From positions 46,796-110,795 of the forward strand of contig NZ_GL891981.1 in the NCBI RefSeq assembly GCF_000213555.1: a stretch of DNA of 64,000 nucleotides, read 5' to 3'. The notes under the pieces were generated by a model. The model did not search any database. It was not told the DNA's origin and saw only the letters and a list, made by a program, of their open reading frames with translations. How positions within the stretch are numbered: position 1 is the stretch's first letter; the number at the start of each line of letters is the position of its first letter. Below are positions 45,915 through 54,422 of this stretch, piece by piece. Source of the DNA: Dysgonomonas gadei ATCC BAA-286. GTDB taxonomy: Bacteria; Bacteroidota; Bacteroidia; Bacteroidales; Dysgonomonadaceae. The translations under genes and the position numbers were made by a program.

Positions 45915-47855
45915 ATGAAAAAAAATCTGACTTTTCTCATTTGTTTTTTTAGCATTACTTTTTCTGTTTTGCATGCAGAAGTAAAGCTACCTCGCATATT
46001 TTCAGACAATATGGTGCTTCAACGTGATAAGCCCATAAAGATATGGGGCTGGGCTGATAAGAATGAAACGGTGGAAGTAAGCTTTCTCGATCAGCAAAAA
46101 AAGGTAAAAGCCGATAAAAACGGCAATTGGACTATATTGTTAACACCAGTGTCTCACGGAGGACCGTACACCATGCAGGTAAAAGGGAAAAATAATAGTA
46201 TCACCTTTCAAAATATTCTTATCGGAGAGGTTTGGCTCTGTTCCGGACAGTCGAATATGGAATGGCAGGTAAAAAGCTCAATGAATGCGAAATCAGAGAT
46301 TAGTAATGCCGATTTTCCCCAAATCCGGTCATTTAATGTTGTGAAAGATCTGGATATGAAACCTAAATCAGATCTCAAGGGTTCATGGGAGGTGTGCTCT
46401 CCTGCTACTGTAGGCGATTTTTCAGCTGTTGCATACTTCTTTGCCCGCAAATTGTATCAGGAACTGAATGTTCCGATTGGAATAATCAATTCATCGTGGG
46501 GAGGTACAGATATAGAAACATGGACTAGTCCCGAATCTTTTAGTAAGCTGGGCGATATCTTTAAAGAACGATACAAGGCTCTTAATATCACAGATTTTGA
46601 CAAATTTGCTAAAGAAAGCGAAGAGGGGAAAAAAGCATTTACTCAGGCTATGCTCAATGACCCGGGGGTAGCAGAATCTTGGTTCAATCCAACTCTGAAT
46701 ACAAGCACGTGGAAGAAAATGCAGGTGCCGAAACTTTGGGATGGTGAACTGGGGTCCGTAGATGGTATTTTATGGTTCAGATACGCTCTTACACTTCCGG
46801 AGAGTGTTGAAGGAAAATCCGGAACAATACGGCTAGGCCCTATCGATGATAATGATGTAACATGGATAAACGGGATTAAGGTCGGAGAGACAAACGGATA
46901 TAATATCAATCGTTCGTACGCAGTTCCGGCAAATGTCCTTAAAGCAGGGCAAAATATCATAACAGTGAAAATTGTGGATAATGCCGGTGGCGGTGGCTTA
47001 TATGGAAAACCTGAAGACCTTACTCTGGATGCCGGTGGAAAATCATACCCTTTGGCCGGAGAATGGTTGTATAAGGTAGCGGTAAGTAATAAGGCCTTCA
47101 ACTATGTAGAATTTTCTCCGAATATGTACTCATCCTTGCTCTATAATGCAATGATAAATCCGATTATTCAGTATCCGATTAAGGGTGCTATCTGGTATCA
47201 GGGAGAGAATAATGCAGGACAGGCTTATAATTACCGTACGCTCTTCCCGAATATGATTACAGACTGGCGAACAAAATGGGGCTATGAGTTTCCATTCTAT
47301 TGGGTGCAACTGGCCAATTTTATGGCAAAAGACGATGTGCCTCAGGATAGTGACTGGGCTGAACTACGGGAAGCCCAAAGTATGACTTTATCTCTACCAA
47401 AAACAGGTGAGGCAGTAATTACAGATATAGGGGAAGCCAATGATATCCACCCTCGTAATAAGCAGGATGTAGGACTTCGACTGGCCTTAAACGCTTTGAA
47501 TAAAGATTATGGTAAAACAGACATAATCTATTCCGGCCCGACGTTTAAATCGATGGAGGTAGATGGCGATAAGGCAATTATTAGCTTCAACAATATAGGG
47601 AAAGGACTCAAATCTACAAGTAAATACGGCTACATAGAGGGATTTGCCATTGCCGGGGCTGATAATAAGTTTGTGTGGGCTAAGGCTTATATTGAAGGAG
47701 ATAAGGTTATTGTCTATTCCGATAATATATCCAAGCCTGTATCTGTTCGTTACAGCTGGTCGAATAATCCCGATGTGAACTTGTTCAATTCGGAAGGATT
47801 GCCGGCAGCTCCGTTCAGAACAGACTGTCTGAAGGGAATTACACAAAGAGATTAA
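45915..47855 (+). CDS. sialate O-acetylesterase-like exported esterase
   Basis: This 646-residue exported protein matches the SASA/SGNH esterase family, which removes O-acetyl groups from sialic acid or other acetylated sugars. A Sec signal peptide ends at LHA. A beta-sandwich domain precedes the catalytic part. The nucleophile Ser is in WLCSGQSNMEW (about residue 112). GAIWYQGENNAG is the oxyanion block, and NDIHPRNKQDVG carries the Asp-x-x-His pair late in the chain. A jelly-roll insertion lies at about 245-390. It stands alone between an exonuclease gene and a terminator, so the substrate is not indicated by context. Confidence 0.93.
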   Translation: MKKNLTFLICFFSITFSVLHAEVKLPRIFSDNMVLQRDKPIKIWGWADKNETVEVSFLDQQKKVKADKNGNWTILLTPVSHGGPYTMQVKGKNNSITFQNILIGEVWLCSGQSNMEWQVKSSMNAKSEISNADFPQIRSFNVVKDLDMKPKSDLKGSWEVCSPATVGDFSAVAYFFARKLYQELNVPIGIINSSWGGTDIETWTSPESFSKLGDIFKERYKALNITDFDKFAKESEEGKKAFTQAMLNDPGVAESWFNPTLNTSTWKKMQVPKLWDGELGSVDGILWFRYALTLPESVEGKSGTIRLGPIDDNDVTWINGIKVGETNGYNINRSYAVPANVLKAGQNIITVKIVDNAGGGGLYGKPEDLTLDAGGKSYPLAGEWLYKVAVSNKAFNYVEFSPNMYSSLLYNAMINPIIQYPIKGAIWYQGENNAGQAYNYRTLFPNMITDWRTKWGYEFPFYWVQLANFMAKDDVPQDSDWAELREAQSMTLSLPKTGEAVITDIGEANDIHPRNKQDVGLRLALNALNKDYGKTDIIYSGPTFKSMEVDGDKAIISFNNIGKGLKSTSKYGYIEGFAIAGADNKFVWAKAYIEGDKVIVYSDNISKPVSVRYSWSNNPDVNLFNSEGLPAAPFRTDCLKGITQRD

Positions 47856-47882
47856 GAAATCAGAATATTAAGGATAAAGAAA

Positions 47883-47912
47883 CCGCCCCAACTACAACTT
47901 AGTATGGGGCGG
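47883..47912. terminator. bidirectional terminator after the esterase gene
   Basis: CCGCCCCA (47883-47890) pairs with TGGGGCGG (47905-47912), between the convergent esterase and DUF3332 genes. Confidence 0.8.
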
Positions 47913-47939
47913 CTATAATTTAAGAATAATTGTCCGATC

Positions 47940-48485
47940 TTATTTTGCTGCAACGAATACTGCATTTTCAATAGATTGACGGAAAGCAAGGACTCCATCG
48001 TTGGAAAGTTCCACCTTTTGTTCCTTTCCATTTGGAAGATAAACGATGGCATTCTTTTCGTCTTCAAATTTAAGAACCTTGGTTGATTCGCCATTAGCGA
48101 CTGCACTCCAGGTATTGGTAGTCTTGTCATAAACAAGTTCCATTTCCTGTCCTTCTTCGCTCTTGATATTGTATCCGTTTTCCAGTGTTTCAACGGTATA
48201 AACCCCGTTTTCACCCTGAACCTTTTTCACAATCCCCGCTTCAACAGGATTTTCACCCGACCAGAATTCAATAGAGTTGATAACAAGGATATCGGCCAGC
48301 ATACAAACCTCATACACGGGTACGATCCATAATGCTACAAATACAACCTCGTTAACGAACTTATTGTCTATAGTCTGATTCCATGCCAACACTTTCTTCG
48401 AAAGATTGAATGAACCAATACATGAGCTGAATAATAGTGTTCCTGCAAGAGCTATTGCAGCCACTGAAAAGAATCTCTTTTTCAT
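47940..48485 (-). CDS. DUF3332 lipoprotein
   Basis: The ATG at 48485 is preferred over 48521 because it begins a standard lipoprotein signal (MKKRFFSVAAIALAGTLLFSSC), giving 181 residues. After Cys22 the IGSFNLSKKVLAWNQTIDNKFVNE segment is the DUF3332 hallmark. A hydrophobic stretch follows (VVFVALWIVPVYEVCMLADILVI), and a C-terminal beta-rich domain (about 90-160) ends the protein. The family is widespread in Bacteroidota, and its function is unknown to me. It lies downstream of xerD in the opposite orientation to the esterase. Confidence 0.85.
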   Translation of the reverse strand: MKKRFFSVAAIALAGTLLFSSCIGSFNLSKKVLAWNQTIDNKFVNEVVFVALWIVPVYEVCMLADILVINSIEFWSGENPVEAGIVKKVQGENGVYTVETLENGYNIKSEEGQEMELVYDKTTNTWSAVANGESTKVLKFEDEKNAIVYLPNGKEQKVELSNDGVLAFRQSIENAVFVAAK

Positions 48486-48556
48486 AAAATTGTGCTTGTG
48501 ATTAATTAAACATCTGAACAAAGATATAATAAAAATATATTAATAACCTTGGAGGT

Positions 48557-49456
48557 TCATTTTTTATTGCGAGGATGATGTTCTATTATTTCCTGGCGGA
48601 GATATTCTCTGTCCATGTGGGTGTATATCTCGGTTGTCGTGATTTTCTCATGGCCCAGCATCAACTGGATAGCCCGTATATTAGCTCCCCCTTCGAGCAA
48701 ATGTGTGGCAAATGAATGCCGGAAAGTATGGGGACTAATCGTCTTTTTTATTCCGGCCTGATCTGCATATTGCTTTATAAAATGGAATACCATGATACGG
48801 GAAATGGCTGTTCCTCTCTTGCTTAGGAAGAGGATGTCTTCCGATCCTTTCTTTATATCCATTTCCCTTCGGTAGTACAGATATTTTTCGATTTCATTTA
48901 TTGCAGTATGGGAGATGGGCACGAGCCGTTGTTTGCTTCCTTTCCCCTCCACCTTTATAAAACCTTCGTCGAAAAACAGATCAGAGAATTTCAGATTCGT
49001 AAGTTCTGATATTCGCAAGCCACAGCTATAGAGAACTTCAAGAATAGCCCTGTTGCGTTGCCCCTCTTTTGTGGAAAGATCAATTACGGACATCAGCTTT
49101 TCTATTTCGTCAAGTGAAAGCACAGTCGGTAGCTTTAATCCGATCTTGGGTGTTTCCAGTAATTCGGTGGGATCTGCCTGCATATAGCCATCTAAGACCA
49201 GAAAATTATAGAACGATTTTATACCCGATATAATGCGGGCTACCGACCGGGCATTGATACCCAAATCGTAAAGCTGGGCGATGAACTGCTGCAAGTCGTC
49301 GAGTTTCATCTCTTCCGCTTTCAACCCTTCATTTTCCAAAAAGCCGGAAAGCTTATCCAGATCGGTCATATATGCATCTATCGAATTGGGCGAAAGAGAC
49401 TTTTCCAGCAATAAATAGTTCCTGTATTTCTTTATTATGTTATCTTTTGTTTCCAT
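48557..49456 (-). CDS. xerD: site-specific tyrosine recombinase XerD-like
   Basis: This 299-residue recombinase resolves chromosome dimers, normally with XerC at dif near the division septum. An N-terminal SAM-like core-binding domain (1-100, YLLLEKSLSPNSIDAY) precedes the catalytic domain. The catalytic Arg is in LYSCGLRISEL, the His-x-x-Arg in SPHTFRHSFATHLLEGGAN, the second His in LMLGHEKITTTEIY, and the nucleophile Tyr in EIYTHM. Length is standard. It is divergent from divIC, with abutting promoters between them. Confidence 0.94.
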   Translation of the reverse strand: METKDNIIKKYRNYLLLEKSLSPNSIDAYMTDLDKLSGFLENEGLKAEEMKLDDLQQFIAQLYDLGINARSVARIISGIKSFYNFLVLDGYMQADPTELLETPKIGLKLPTVLSLDEIEKLMSVIDLSTKEGQRNRAILEVLYSCGLRISELTNLKFSDLFFDEGFIKVEGKGSKQRLVPISHTAINEIEKYLYYRREMDIKKGSEDILFLSKRGTAISRIMVFHFIKQYADQAGIKKTISPHTFRHSFATHLLEGGANIRAIQLMLGHEKITTTEIYTHMDREYLRQEIIEHHPRNKK

Positions 49457-49462
49457 CGATAC

Positions 49463-49491
49463 TTGAATATAAGTACAAATATATATCTTTG
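49463..49491 (+). promoter_or_regulatory. divergent promoters with abutting -7 boxes (xerD / divIC)
   Basis: On the + strand TATCTTTG (49484-49491) with TTG at 49463-49465 (18-base spacer) is a close match to the Bacteroidota promoter for divIC. On the - strand TATATTTG (+ coordinates 49476-49483) is a perfect -7 box for xerD, with TTG about 23 bases upstream. The two boxes touch with no gap. Confidence 0.65.
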
Positions 49492-49538
49492 CAATGTGAG
49501 TTTAATCAAACAGTATTGACTTAATCTCTTTTCAACGT

Positions 49539-49841
49539 ATGGCTATTCTGAAATCAGCATTCAACTATCTTATATCCAGATATACAAAAGTTCAACTACT
49601 TATAATTCTGGTTATCATTATATTTGGCTTCTTTATAAGCGAGAGCAGCATTTTTGCCCGTTTTAGTTACGATGCCAAGATCATGGAACTTAACAGCCAG
49701 ATCGAGCATTATCGCAATAAAACAATCGAAGATAAGCAAAAATTGCAGGAACTTCAGTCGGATAAAGACCGTATTGAGAAGTTTGCCAGGGAGAATTACC
49801 TGATGAAGAAACCCGATGAGGATGTTTTCCTTGTAGAATAA
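49539..49841 (+). CDS. divIC: FtsB/DivIC-like septum formation initiator
   Basis: This 100-residue bitopic membrane protein is a divisome component of the FtsB/DivIC family. One membrane helix is visible (about 18-36, VQLLIILVIIIFGFFI), followed by a coiled coil (about 45-80, IMELNSQIEHYRNKTIEDKQ) and the C-terminal ENYLMKKPDEDVFLVE, similar to the family's conserved end. The ATG is well placed about 40 bases downstream of the promoter box. The small membrane protein gene follows 8 bp later. Confidence 0.9.
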   Translation: MAILKSAFNYLISRYTKVQLLIILVIIIFGFFISESSIFARFSYDAKIMELNSQIEHYRNKTIEDKQKLQELQSDKDRIEKFARENYLMKKPDEDVFLVE

Positions 49842-49849
49842 ATCAACTG

Positions 49850-50209
49850 ATGAAAATAAATCCAAAACTAAAGAACTCCATTTTCCAGATATCGGCTCTC
49901 CTTATTCTTCTTGCTGCTATCATTTATTACTTCGATCCTGCTATTGCCAAATATGTAATGGTTGTAGGTGTAATCGGTTTTGCCGCTACTACTGTCATTA
50001 CTCCATATCCCGGCAAGAGCCTTCGCGGAAAACGGCTTTTCAATATCCAGATATTCGCCGTATTGCTTATGATTGCATCTACTGTCCTTCTGTTTATGAA
50101 TATAAATGGCTGGGTAGTAACTCTCCTTATCGCCGCTCTTCTTACATTATATGCTGCCATAGCCATGTCGATGGCGCACAAGAAAGAGCAAGAGGACAAT
50201 AAAAAGTAA
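49850..50209 (+). CDS. small four-helix membrane protein
   Basis: This 119-residue protein has about four hydrophobic helices (IFQISALLILLAAIIYYF, YVMVVGVIGFAATTVI, IFAVLLMIASTVLLFM and VVTLLIAALLTLYAAIA) and a charged tail. I do not recognise a family. Its position 8 bp after the divIC-like gene suggests a shared transcript and perhaps an envelope or division role. The last codons and stop lie inside a dispersed AAAAAGTAACAAAGGTGACA repeat, so the C-terminus may have been altered by repeat insertion. Confidence 0.7.
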   Translation: MKINPKLKNSIFQISALLILLAAIIYYFDPAIAKYVMVVGVIGFAATTVITPYPGKSLRGKRLFNIQIFAVLLMIASTVLLFMNINGWVVTLLIAALLTLYAAIAMSMAHKKEQEDNKK

Positions 50210-50225
50210 CAAAGGTGACAGCCTT
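50201..50225 (+). repeat. dispersed GTAACA repeat at the end of the membrane protein gene
   Basis: AAAAAGTAACAAAGGTGACA (50201-50220) is nearly identical to 15994-16013. It supplies the AAA AAG TAA codons, including the stop. Confidence 0.7.
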
Positions 50226-50283
50226 TACGCATTCTAATTATTGAATCCTTAAACATTAAATTTTTAAATCCTAAATCTAACAC

Positions 50284-50345
50284 TTCAAAGAGCTATAAGC
50301 TAATAGTTAACGGCTAAAAGCTATATATAGATAAAGCTTTTCCAA
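50284..50345 (+). repeat. ~65-bp dispersed TAGCT/CTTCAAAG element
   Basis: CTTCAAAGAGCTATAAGC, TTAACGGCTAAAAGC, TATATATAGATAAAGC and TTTTCC in order. It is shared, reversed, with 38657-38716, and in part with 16172-16203. Confidence 0.65.
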
Positions 50346-50360
50346 ATATATTCATAAGAA

Positions 50361-50391
50361 AAGGGATTGCCTACGCTATAGATAATCCCTT
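50361..50391 (-). terminator. terminator after the GH5 gene
   Basis: AAGGGATT (50361-50368) and AATCCCTT (50384-50391) form an 8-bp stem. On the - strand it is followed by TTCTTATG. It lies 56 bp past the GH5 stop. Confidence 0.65.
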
Positions 50392-50446
50392 CCCAATCTT
50401 CATCTAACATGAACCCATCACTTTAAGTGAAGAACCTCATTTTATT

Positions 50447-51694
50447 TTATGGTTTCATACCCATTGCACGGGTATATCCTTCATTTTTGGTACAGTTTTT
50501 AAACTTCATATTTTCCAGCAAGTCTGTCATTGCTTTTTTTACCAATTCCTGATCTGGTCTAACCTTGCGTATCTTCTCAAAAGTGGCTCTGTCTTGTTTG
50601 GTATATTCCGATATAAGATCCCAATTTTCGGGTTTAGGTATGGTTACCATACAACTGTTAGGTACCATTTTCTTATATGGCCAGTAGTGCCATCCTATGT
50701 TATTGCGCTCCATCAGGCGGGTCCATCCGGCTATCCACTCATGTGTGTTTTCTCCTGTTTCACCCATATATATAGGTAAGTTCACGCTATCCCTGAAATG
50801 TACAAAGTCCTGAATGTTAGCCTGTAATGTGTCGCACCAGTAACGGTGACAGGTATACATCAGCTTGTCGTCGAACTTAGAGTCTTTGAATATACTGAAA
50901 TTGCCGTTCCACTGCGCACCGCCAAGAAGGACAATATGGTTTTTGTCAACTGTACGGATTGCTTCCACGCATCTTTTGTAAAGAGGCTCCAGTGAATCGT
51001 TCAGGTGTGCATTACCTTCCATAAAGTAGTGTGCGATAGGCTCGTTCAATAAGTCGTATCCTAAAATTATCGTGTCGTTTGCATAGTGTGAAGCCACGTT
51101 TTTCCATATATCGCAAAATTGAGCCTTACTGCCTTCGTCGGTCATTAGCCAGGGAAAGCCATAACTGTCATCTATATTGTCCCCGGTCTGTCCGCCCGGA
51201 GCGTCGTGCATATCCAGTATGACATACAGGTTTTGCTGGCGGCACCATTCCACTACCTGGTCGATAAGTTCTAACCCGTCGTGTGAAGAATCCAGTCCCA
51301 TATAGTCTTCGTTAGTAAACAGCTTGTAATGGAACGGTATCCTTATGGAGTTCATTCCTGTCTGTTTTATATATTTAATATCATCTTCCGTGATATAGTT
51401 CTTTTTAAACTCTTTCCAGAAGCGGCTTGTAAAATCCGGACCAACCATTTCGCAGAAAGCCTCGTTTATCGTCCTGTAAGAGGCTGCTTCCGATCCGAAG
51501 AAAAACATATAGCCTTCAGGATTGAGCCAGTTACCCAGATTAATCCCCTGTATAAGAAATTTTTCTCCATTTGGCTTTACCAGGTTTGGCCCCTCTACAC
51601 GGAGAAAGCGTCCTGCATTGTCCGGCGTGGCTTCTTTTGGTTGACAAGCTGCCAGTATAAGTGGCAGTAATAGTGTGTAAATTAGTCTTTTCAT
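50447..51694 (-). CDS. GH5 glucanase/glucosidase lipoprotein
   Basis: This 415-residue protein is a family 5 glycoside hydrolase, resembling exo-1,3-beta-glucosidase and other beta-glucanase subfamilies. The signal peptide ends in LILAAC (Cys17). The (beta/alpha)8 barrel starts with LVKPNGEKFLIQGINLGNWLNPEGYMFF. The acid/base is Glu in YDLLNEPIAH (about residue 217) and the nucleophile is Glu in YMGETGEN (about residue 312). NSIRIPFHYKLF is the conserved early Arg segment. It lies downstream of the beta-glucan PUL on the same strand but beyond a terminator, so it is probably a separate transcript of that locus. Confidence 0.9.
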   Translation of the reverse strand: MKRLIYTLLLPLILAACQPKEATPDNAGRFLRVEGPNLVKPNGEKFLIQGINLGNWLNPEGYMFFFGSEAASYRTINEAFCEMVGPDFTSRFWKEFKKNYITEDDIKYIKQTGMNSIRIPFHYKLFTNEDYMGLDSSHDGLELIDQVVEWCRQQNLYVILDMHDAPGGQTGDNIDDSYGFPWLMTDEGSKAQFCDIWKNVASHYANDTIILGYDLLNEPIAHYFMEGNAHLNDSLEPLYKRCVEAIRTVDKNHIVLLGGAQWNGNFSIFKDSKFDDKLMYTCHRYWCDTLQANIQDFVHFRDSVNLPIYMGETGENTHEWIAGWTRLMERNNIGWHYWPYKKMVPNSCMVTIPKPENWDLISEYTKQDRATFEKIRKVRPDQELVKKAMTDLLENMKFKNCTKNEGYTRAMGMKP

Positions 51695-51734
51695 AAAGTA
51701 AAGGTCTTTTGCTTTAATATTTTGTTATATCTCT

Positions 51735-51761
51735 TTATTCGTTCATTTTCAGAACGAATAA
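51735..51761. promoter_or_regulatory. perfect palindrome upstream of GH5
   Basis: TTATTCGTTC (51735-51744) and GAACGAATAA (51752-51761) form a 10-bp inverted repeat with a 7-base centre, about 40 bases upstream of the GH5 start codon. It has no T-run on the - strand side. It could be an operator or a leader hairpin. Confidence 0.4.
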
Positions 51762-51912
51762 AATTTAAACAGGCCTAAATTGTTAAAAAAAGGTGACATA
51801 TGTAACACATTTTTCATTTTTCTACACCTGTTACTTTTGCCCGCTCTGTAACATTCACTAAGGGCAGAGCTTTTTATATCTTATAGATAAACTTTTTTGA
51901 TTTTAATGAAAG

Positions 51913-51967
51913 AAAAGGCATAGGATAAATGACTATGAAAAAATATATGTGTGTTCCTATGCCTTTT
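51913..51967 (-). terminator. terminator after the GH3 gene
   Basis: AAAAGGCATAGGA (51913-51925) and TCCTATGCCTTTT (51955-51967) form a perfect 13-bp stem 12 bases past the GH3 stop. On the - strand the stem ends in CCTTTT followed by CTTTCATTAAAA. Confidence 0.85.
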
Positions 51968-51978
51968 GTTAATCCACT

Positions 51979-54369
51979 TTATTCTGTCACAGAAAAAGTA
52001 CTCTTAAGCGAGGCGTTACTGTCACCACCAATCCAAATATTAAAATCGCCCGCCTCCGTTCTTTTAATCAAATCGCGACCATAGAATGCCAGATCGTCTG
52101 CCGATAATTTAAATTCTATTATTTTGCTTTCTCCCGCCTTTAACGCGACACGCTGGAATCCTTTCAGTTCTCTTACCGGGCGCACCACAGATCCTACAAT
52201 ATCCTGAACATAAAGTTGGGCAACTTCCGTACCGTCTACATTGCCTGTATTTTTTAATGTCACTTTCGCTGTCAGTGTTCCGTTCATCGGGATAGAAGCC
52301 GAAGACAAAGTAAGTCCCGAATATTCGAACGTACTGTAAGAGAGTCCGTATCCGAACGGATAAAGGGGATCTTTACCCGAATCCAGATAGAAAGAGGTGT
52401 TTCCCAGAGAAGTCTGTCCTGCTTCCAGTTCTATTTCGTCCAAACCCATTACCTTTTCGGGAGCAGGGCGTCCTGTGCTGTTGTGATTATAATACATAGG
52501 TATCTGCCCCACTTCGCGGACAAATGTAGCCGGGAGTTTACCGCTCGGGTTCGCTTTTCCAAACAAAAGGTCGAAGATGGCAGGGCCACCCATTGTTCCC
52601 GGATGGAAATTAAACAGCACGGCATCGGCAAAAGGCAGATCGCGTTCGATAGTCAAAGGACGACCTGCCATGATAACCAAAACAACCGGTTTTCCAGTAC
52701 TTTTTACCGCTTTTAATAGTTCTGATTGCACTCCTATGAGGTTTATATTTGAAAGAGAATGAGCCTCTCCTGACAAGATGGATTCTTCGCCCAGAAAGAC
52801 GACAGCTACATCGGCAGAGGCTGCAGCCTGCTTTGCTTTCTCAAAATTAGCAGTATTCTTCTCCCTCGAAAAGTCCAGAGCCGGCTCATACACATACCTG
52901 ATATGCTTGTAATCCCCTTTGAGGGCACCTATCGGCGTTACTGTATGATTCTTATCACCATCGAAAATCCATGTTCCGAGTTGGTCGTGCGGAGCATTTG
53001 CCATAGGTCCGATAACCGCTATTTTCTTGCTTTCAGCCAACGGTAATGTATTATTATCGTTCTTCAGCAATATGGCAGATTCCACAGCCGCTTGTCTTGC
53101 GGCCTTCATATGTGCATCTGCATACATTACAGAAGCCTTGTTGGTGTCTACGTATGGATTTTCGAACAATCCCATCCTGAACTTAATGCGTAGAATGTTG
53201 CGGACTGCATTATCGACCGTCGCTACCGACACTTTACCTTCTTTTATCAGTTCGGGCAGGTATTTGAGATAAGCACCCGTTACCATTTCCATATCCAGAC
53301 CGGCATTAGCCGATATTTCGGCAGCCTGTTTATCGTTCTTGGCAAACCCGTGAGCGATCATTTCGCCTATCGAAGCCCAGTCCGATACAACGAAACCATC
53401 GAATTTCCATTCGTCACGAAGGATGTTTTTCAGAATATAATCGTTCCCTGATGCCGGGATTCCGTCATTGTCGTTGAACGAGGTCATTAATGTGGCCGCA
53501 CCCGCCTTGATGGAATTGTGGAAAGGAGGCAGATATATATTGCGCATCAGGTGCGGAGGTATATTTGTGCTATTGTAGTCACGTCCGCCTTCGGCTGCAC
53601 CGTAACCGATAAAATGCTTTACGCAGGCTGCGATAGCGTTAGGATCACCCAGATTACCGTTGCCCTGAAAGCCCCTTACCATAGCGGCTCCCAGTTGCCC
53701 TCCCAGATAAGGGTCTTCTCCCAGACTCTCGGCAATACGTCCCCAACGGGCATCACGCGAGATGTCGAGCATAGGGGCAAAAGTCCAGTTTACACCTGTC
53801 GAACGGGCTTCTATGGCTGCTATGCGTGCACCGTCTTCTACCAGTTGCGGATTGAATGAAGCAGCCTGTCCCAATGGTATAGGGAATATTGTCTTGAATC
53901 CGTGTATGACATCACGCCCGATAATCATAGGTATTCCCAGGCGGCTCTCGTCCATCGCTGCCTTTTGCAGTCTATTCACCATCACCGGATCGGTAATATT
54001 CAGTAATGAACCTATTTTTCCATCCCTGATCGGCTGGGTGATATTATTATCCAGCATCTTGGCTGCTTCGGCCTTGATAAGGGCTATTTTCTCTGCTTTG
54101 GTCATTTCGGAAGGCTTCTTCTGCCCTTGTCCTCCGGCAATACCCATCCTGACGAGGAATGTATCCATGTCATCGTCGCTGTATTGGGCGATTGCTTTAT
54201 CATCGACAGCGAAGAAGCTGACCTGATTCATTTGCCCTATTTTTTCTTCCAGCGTCATCTTGGATAACAGATCCTCGACCCGTTTTTCAATATTATTCTG
54301 GGCATAGCCCGCCGGGAATATACCGGACAGGATAAATGCACCTAATAATCCTAGTTTCCTTACTTTCAT
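51979..54369 (-). CDS. GH3 beta-glucosidase
   Basis: This 796-residue exported protein is a BglX-type family 3 beta-glucosidase. It would release glucose from the short beta-glucan oligosaccharides made by the neighbouring GH16 and GH30. A Sec signal peptide ends near GYAQ. Domain 1 (about 30-400) carries KHFIGYGAAEGGRDYN and the nucleophile Asp in FDGFVVSDWASIGEM (about residue 327). Domain 2 has the beta-sandwich GEAHSLSNINLIGVQ segment, and a fibronectin-type III domain ends the chain. Length is normal. It is the last gene before a strong terminator, 53 bp after the GH30 gene. Confidence 0.95.
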   Translation of the reverse strand: MKVRKLGLLGAFILSGIFPAGYAQNNIEKRVEDLLSKMTLEEKIGQMNQVSFFAVDDKAIAQYSDDDMDTFLVRMGIAGGQGQKKPSEMTKAEKIALIKAEAAKMLDNNITQPIRDGKIGSLLNITDPVMVNRLQKAAMDESRLGIPMIIGRDVIHGFKTIFPIPLGQAASFNPQLVEDGARIAAIEARSTGVNWTFAPMLDISRDARWGRIAESLGEDPYLGGQLGAAMVRGFQGNGNLGDPNAIAACVKHFIGYGAAEGGRDYNSTNIPPHLMRNIYLPPFHNSIKAGAATLMTSFNDNDGIPASGNDYILKNILRDEWKFDGFVVSDWASIGEMIAHGFAKNDKQAAEISANAGLDMEMVTGAYLKYLPELIKEGKVSVATVDNAVRNILRIKFRMGLFENPYVDTNKASVMYADAHMKAARQAAVESAILLKNDNNTLPLAESKKIAVIGPMANAPHDQLGTWIFDGDKNHTVTPIGALKGDYKHIRYVYEPALDFSREKNTANFEKAKQAAASADVAVVFLGEESILSGEAHSLSNINLIGVQSELLKAVKSTGKPVVLVIMAGRPLTIERDLPFADAVLFNFHPGTMGGPAIFDLLFGKANPSGKLPATFVREVGQIPMYYNHNSTGRPAPEKVMGLDEIELEAGQTSLGNTSFYLDSGKDPLYPFGYGLSYSTFEYSGLTLSSASIPMNGTLTAKVTLKNTGNVDGTEVAQLYVQDIVGSVVRPVRELKGFQRVALKAGESKIIEFKLSADDLAFYGRDLIKRTEAGDFNIWIGGDSNASLKSTFSVTE

Positions 54370-54422
54370 AACTTATTTTTTTTACTACAATTTACTTCTT
54401 TAGGGATAGCCTGTAAGAGGCT

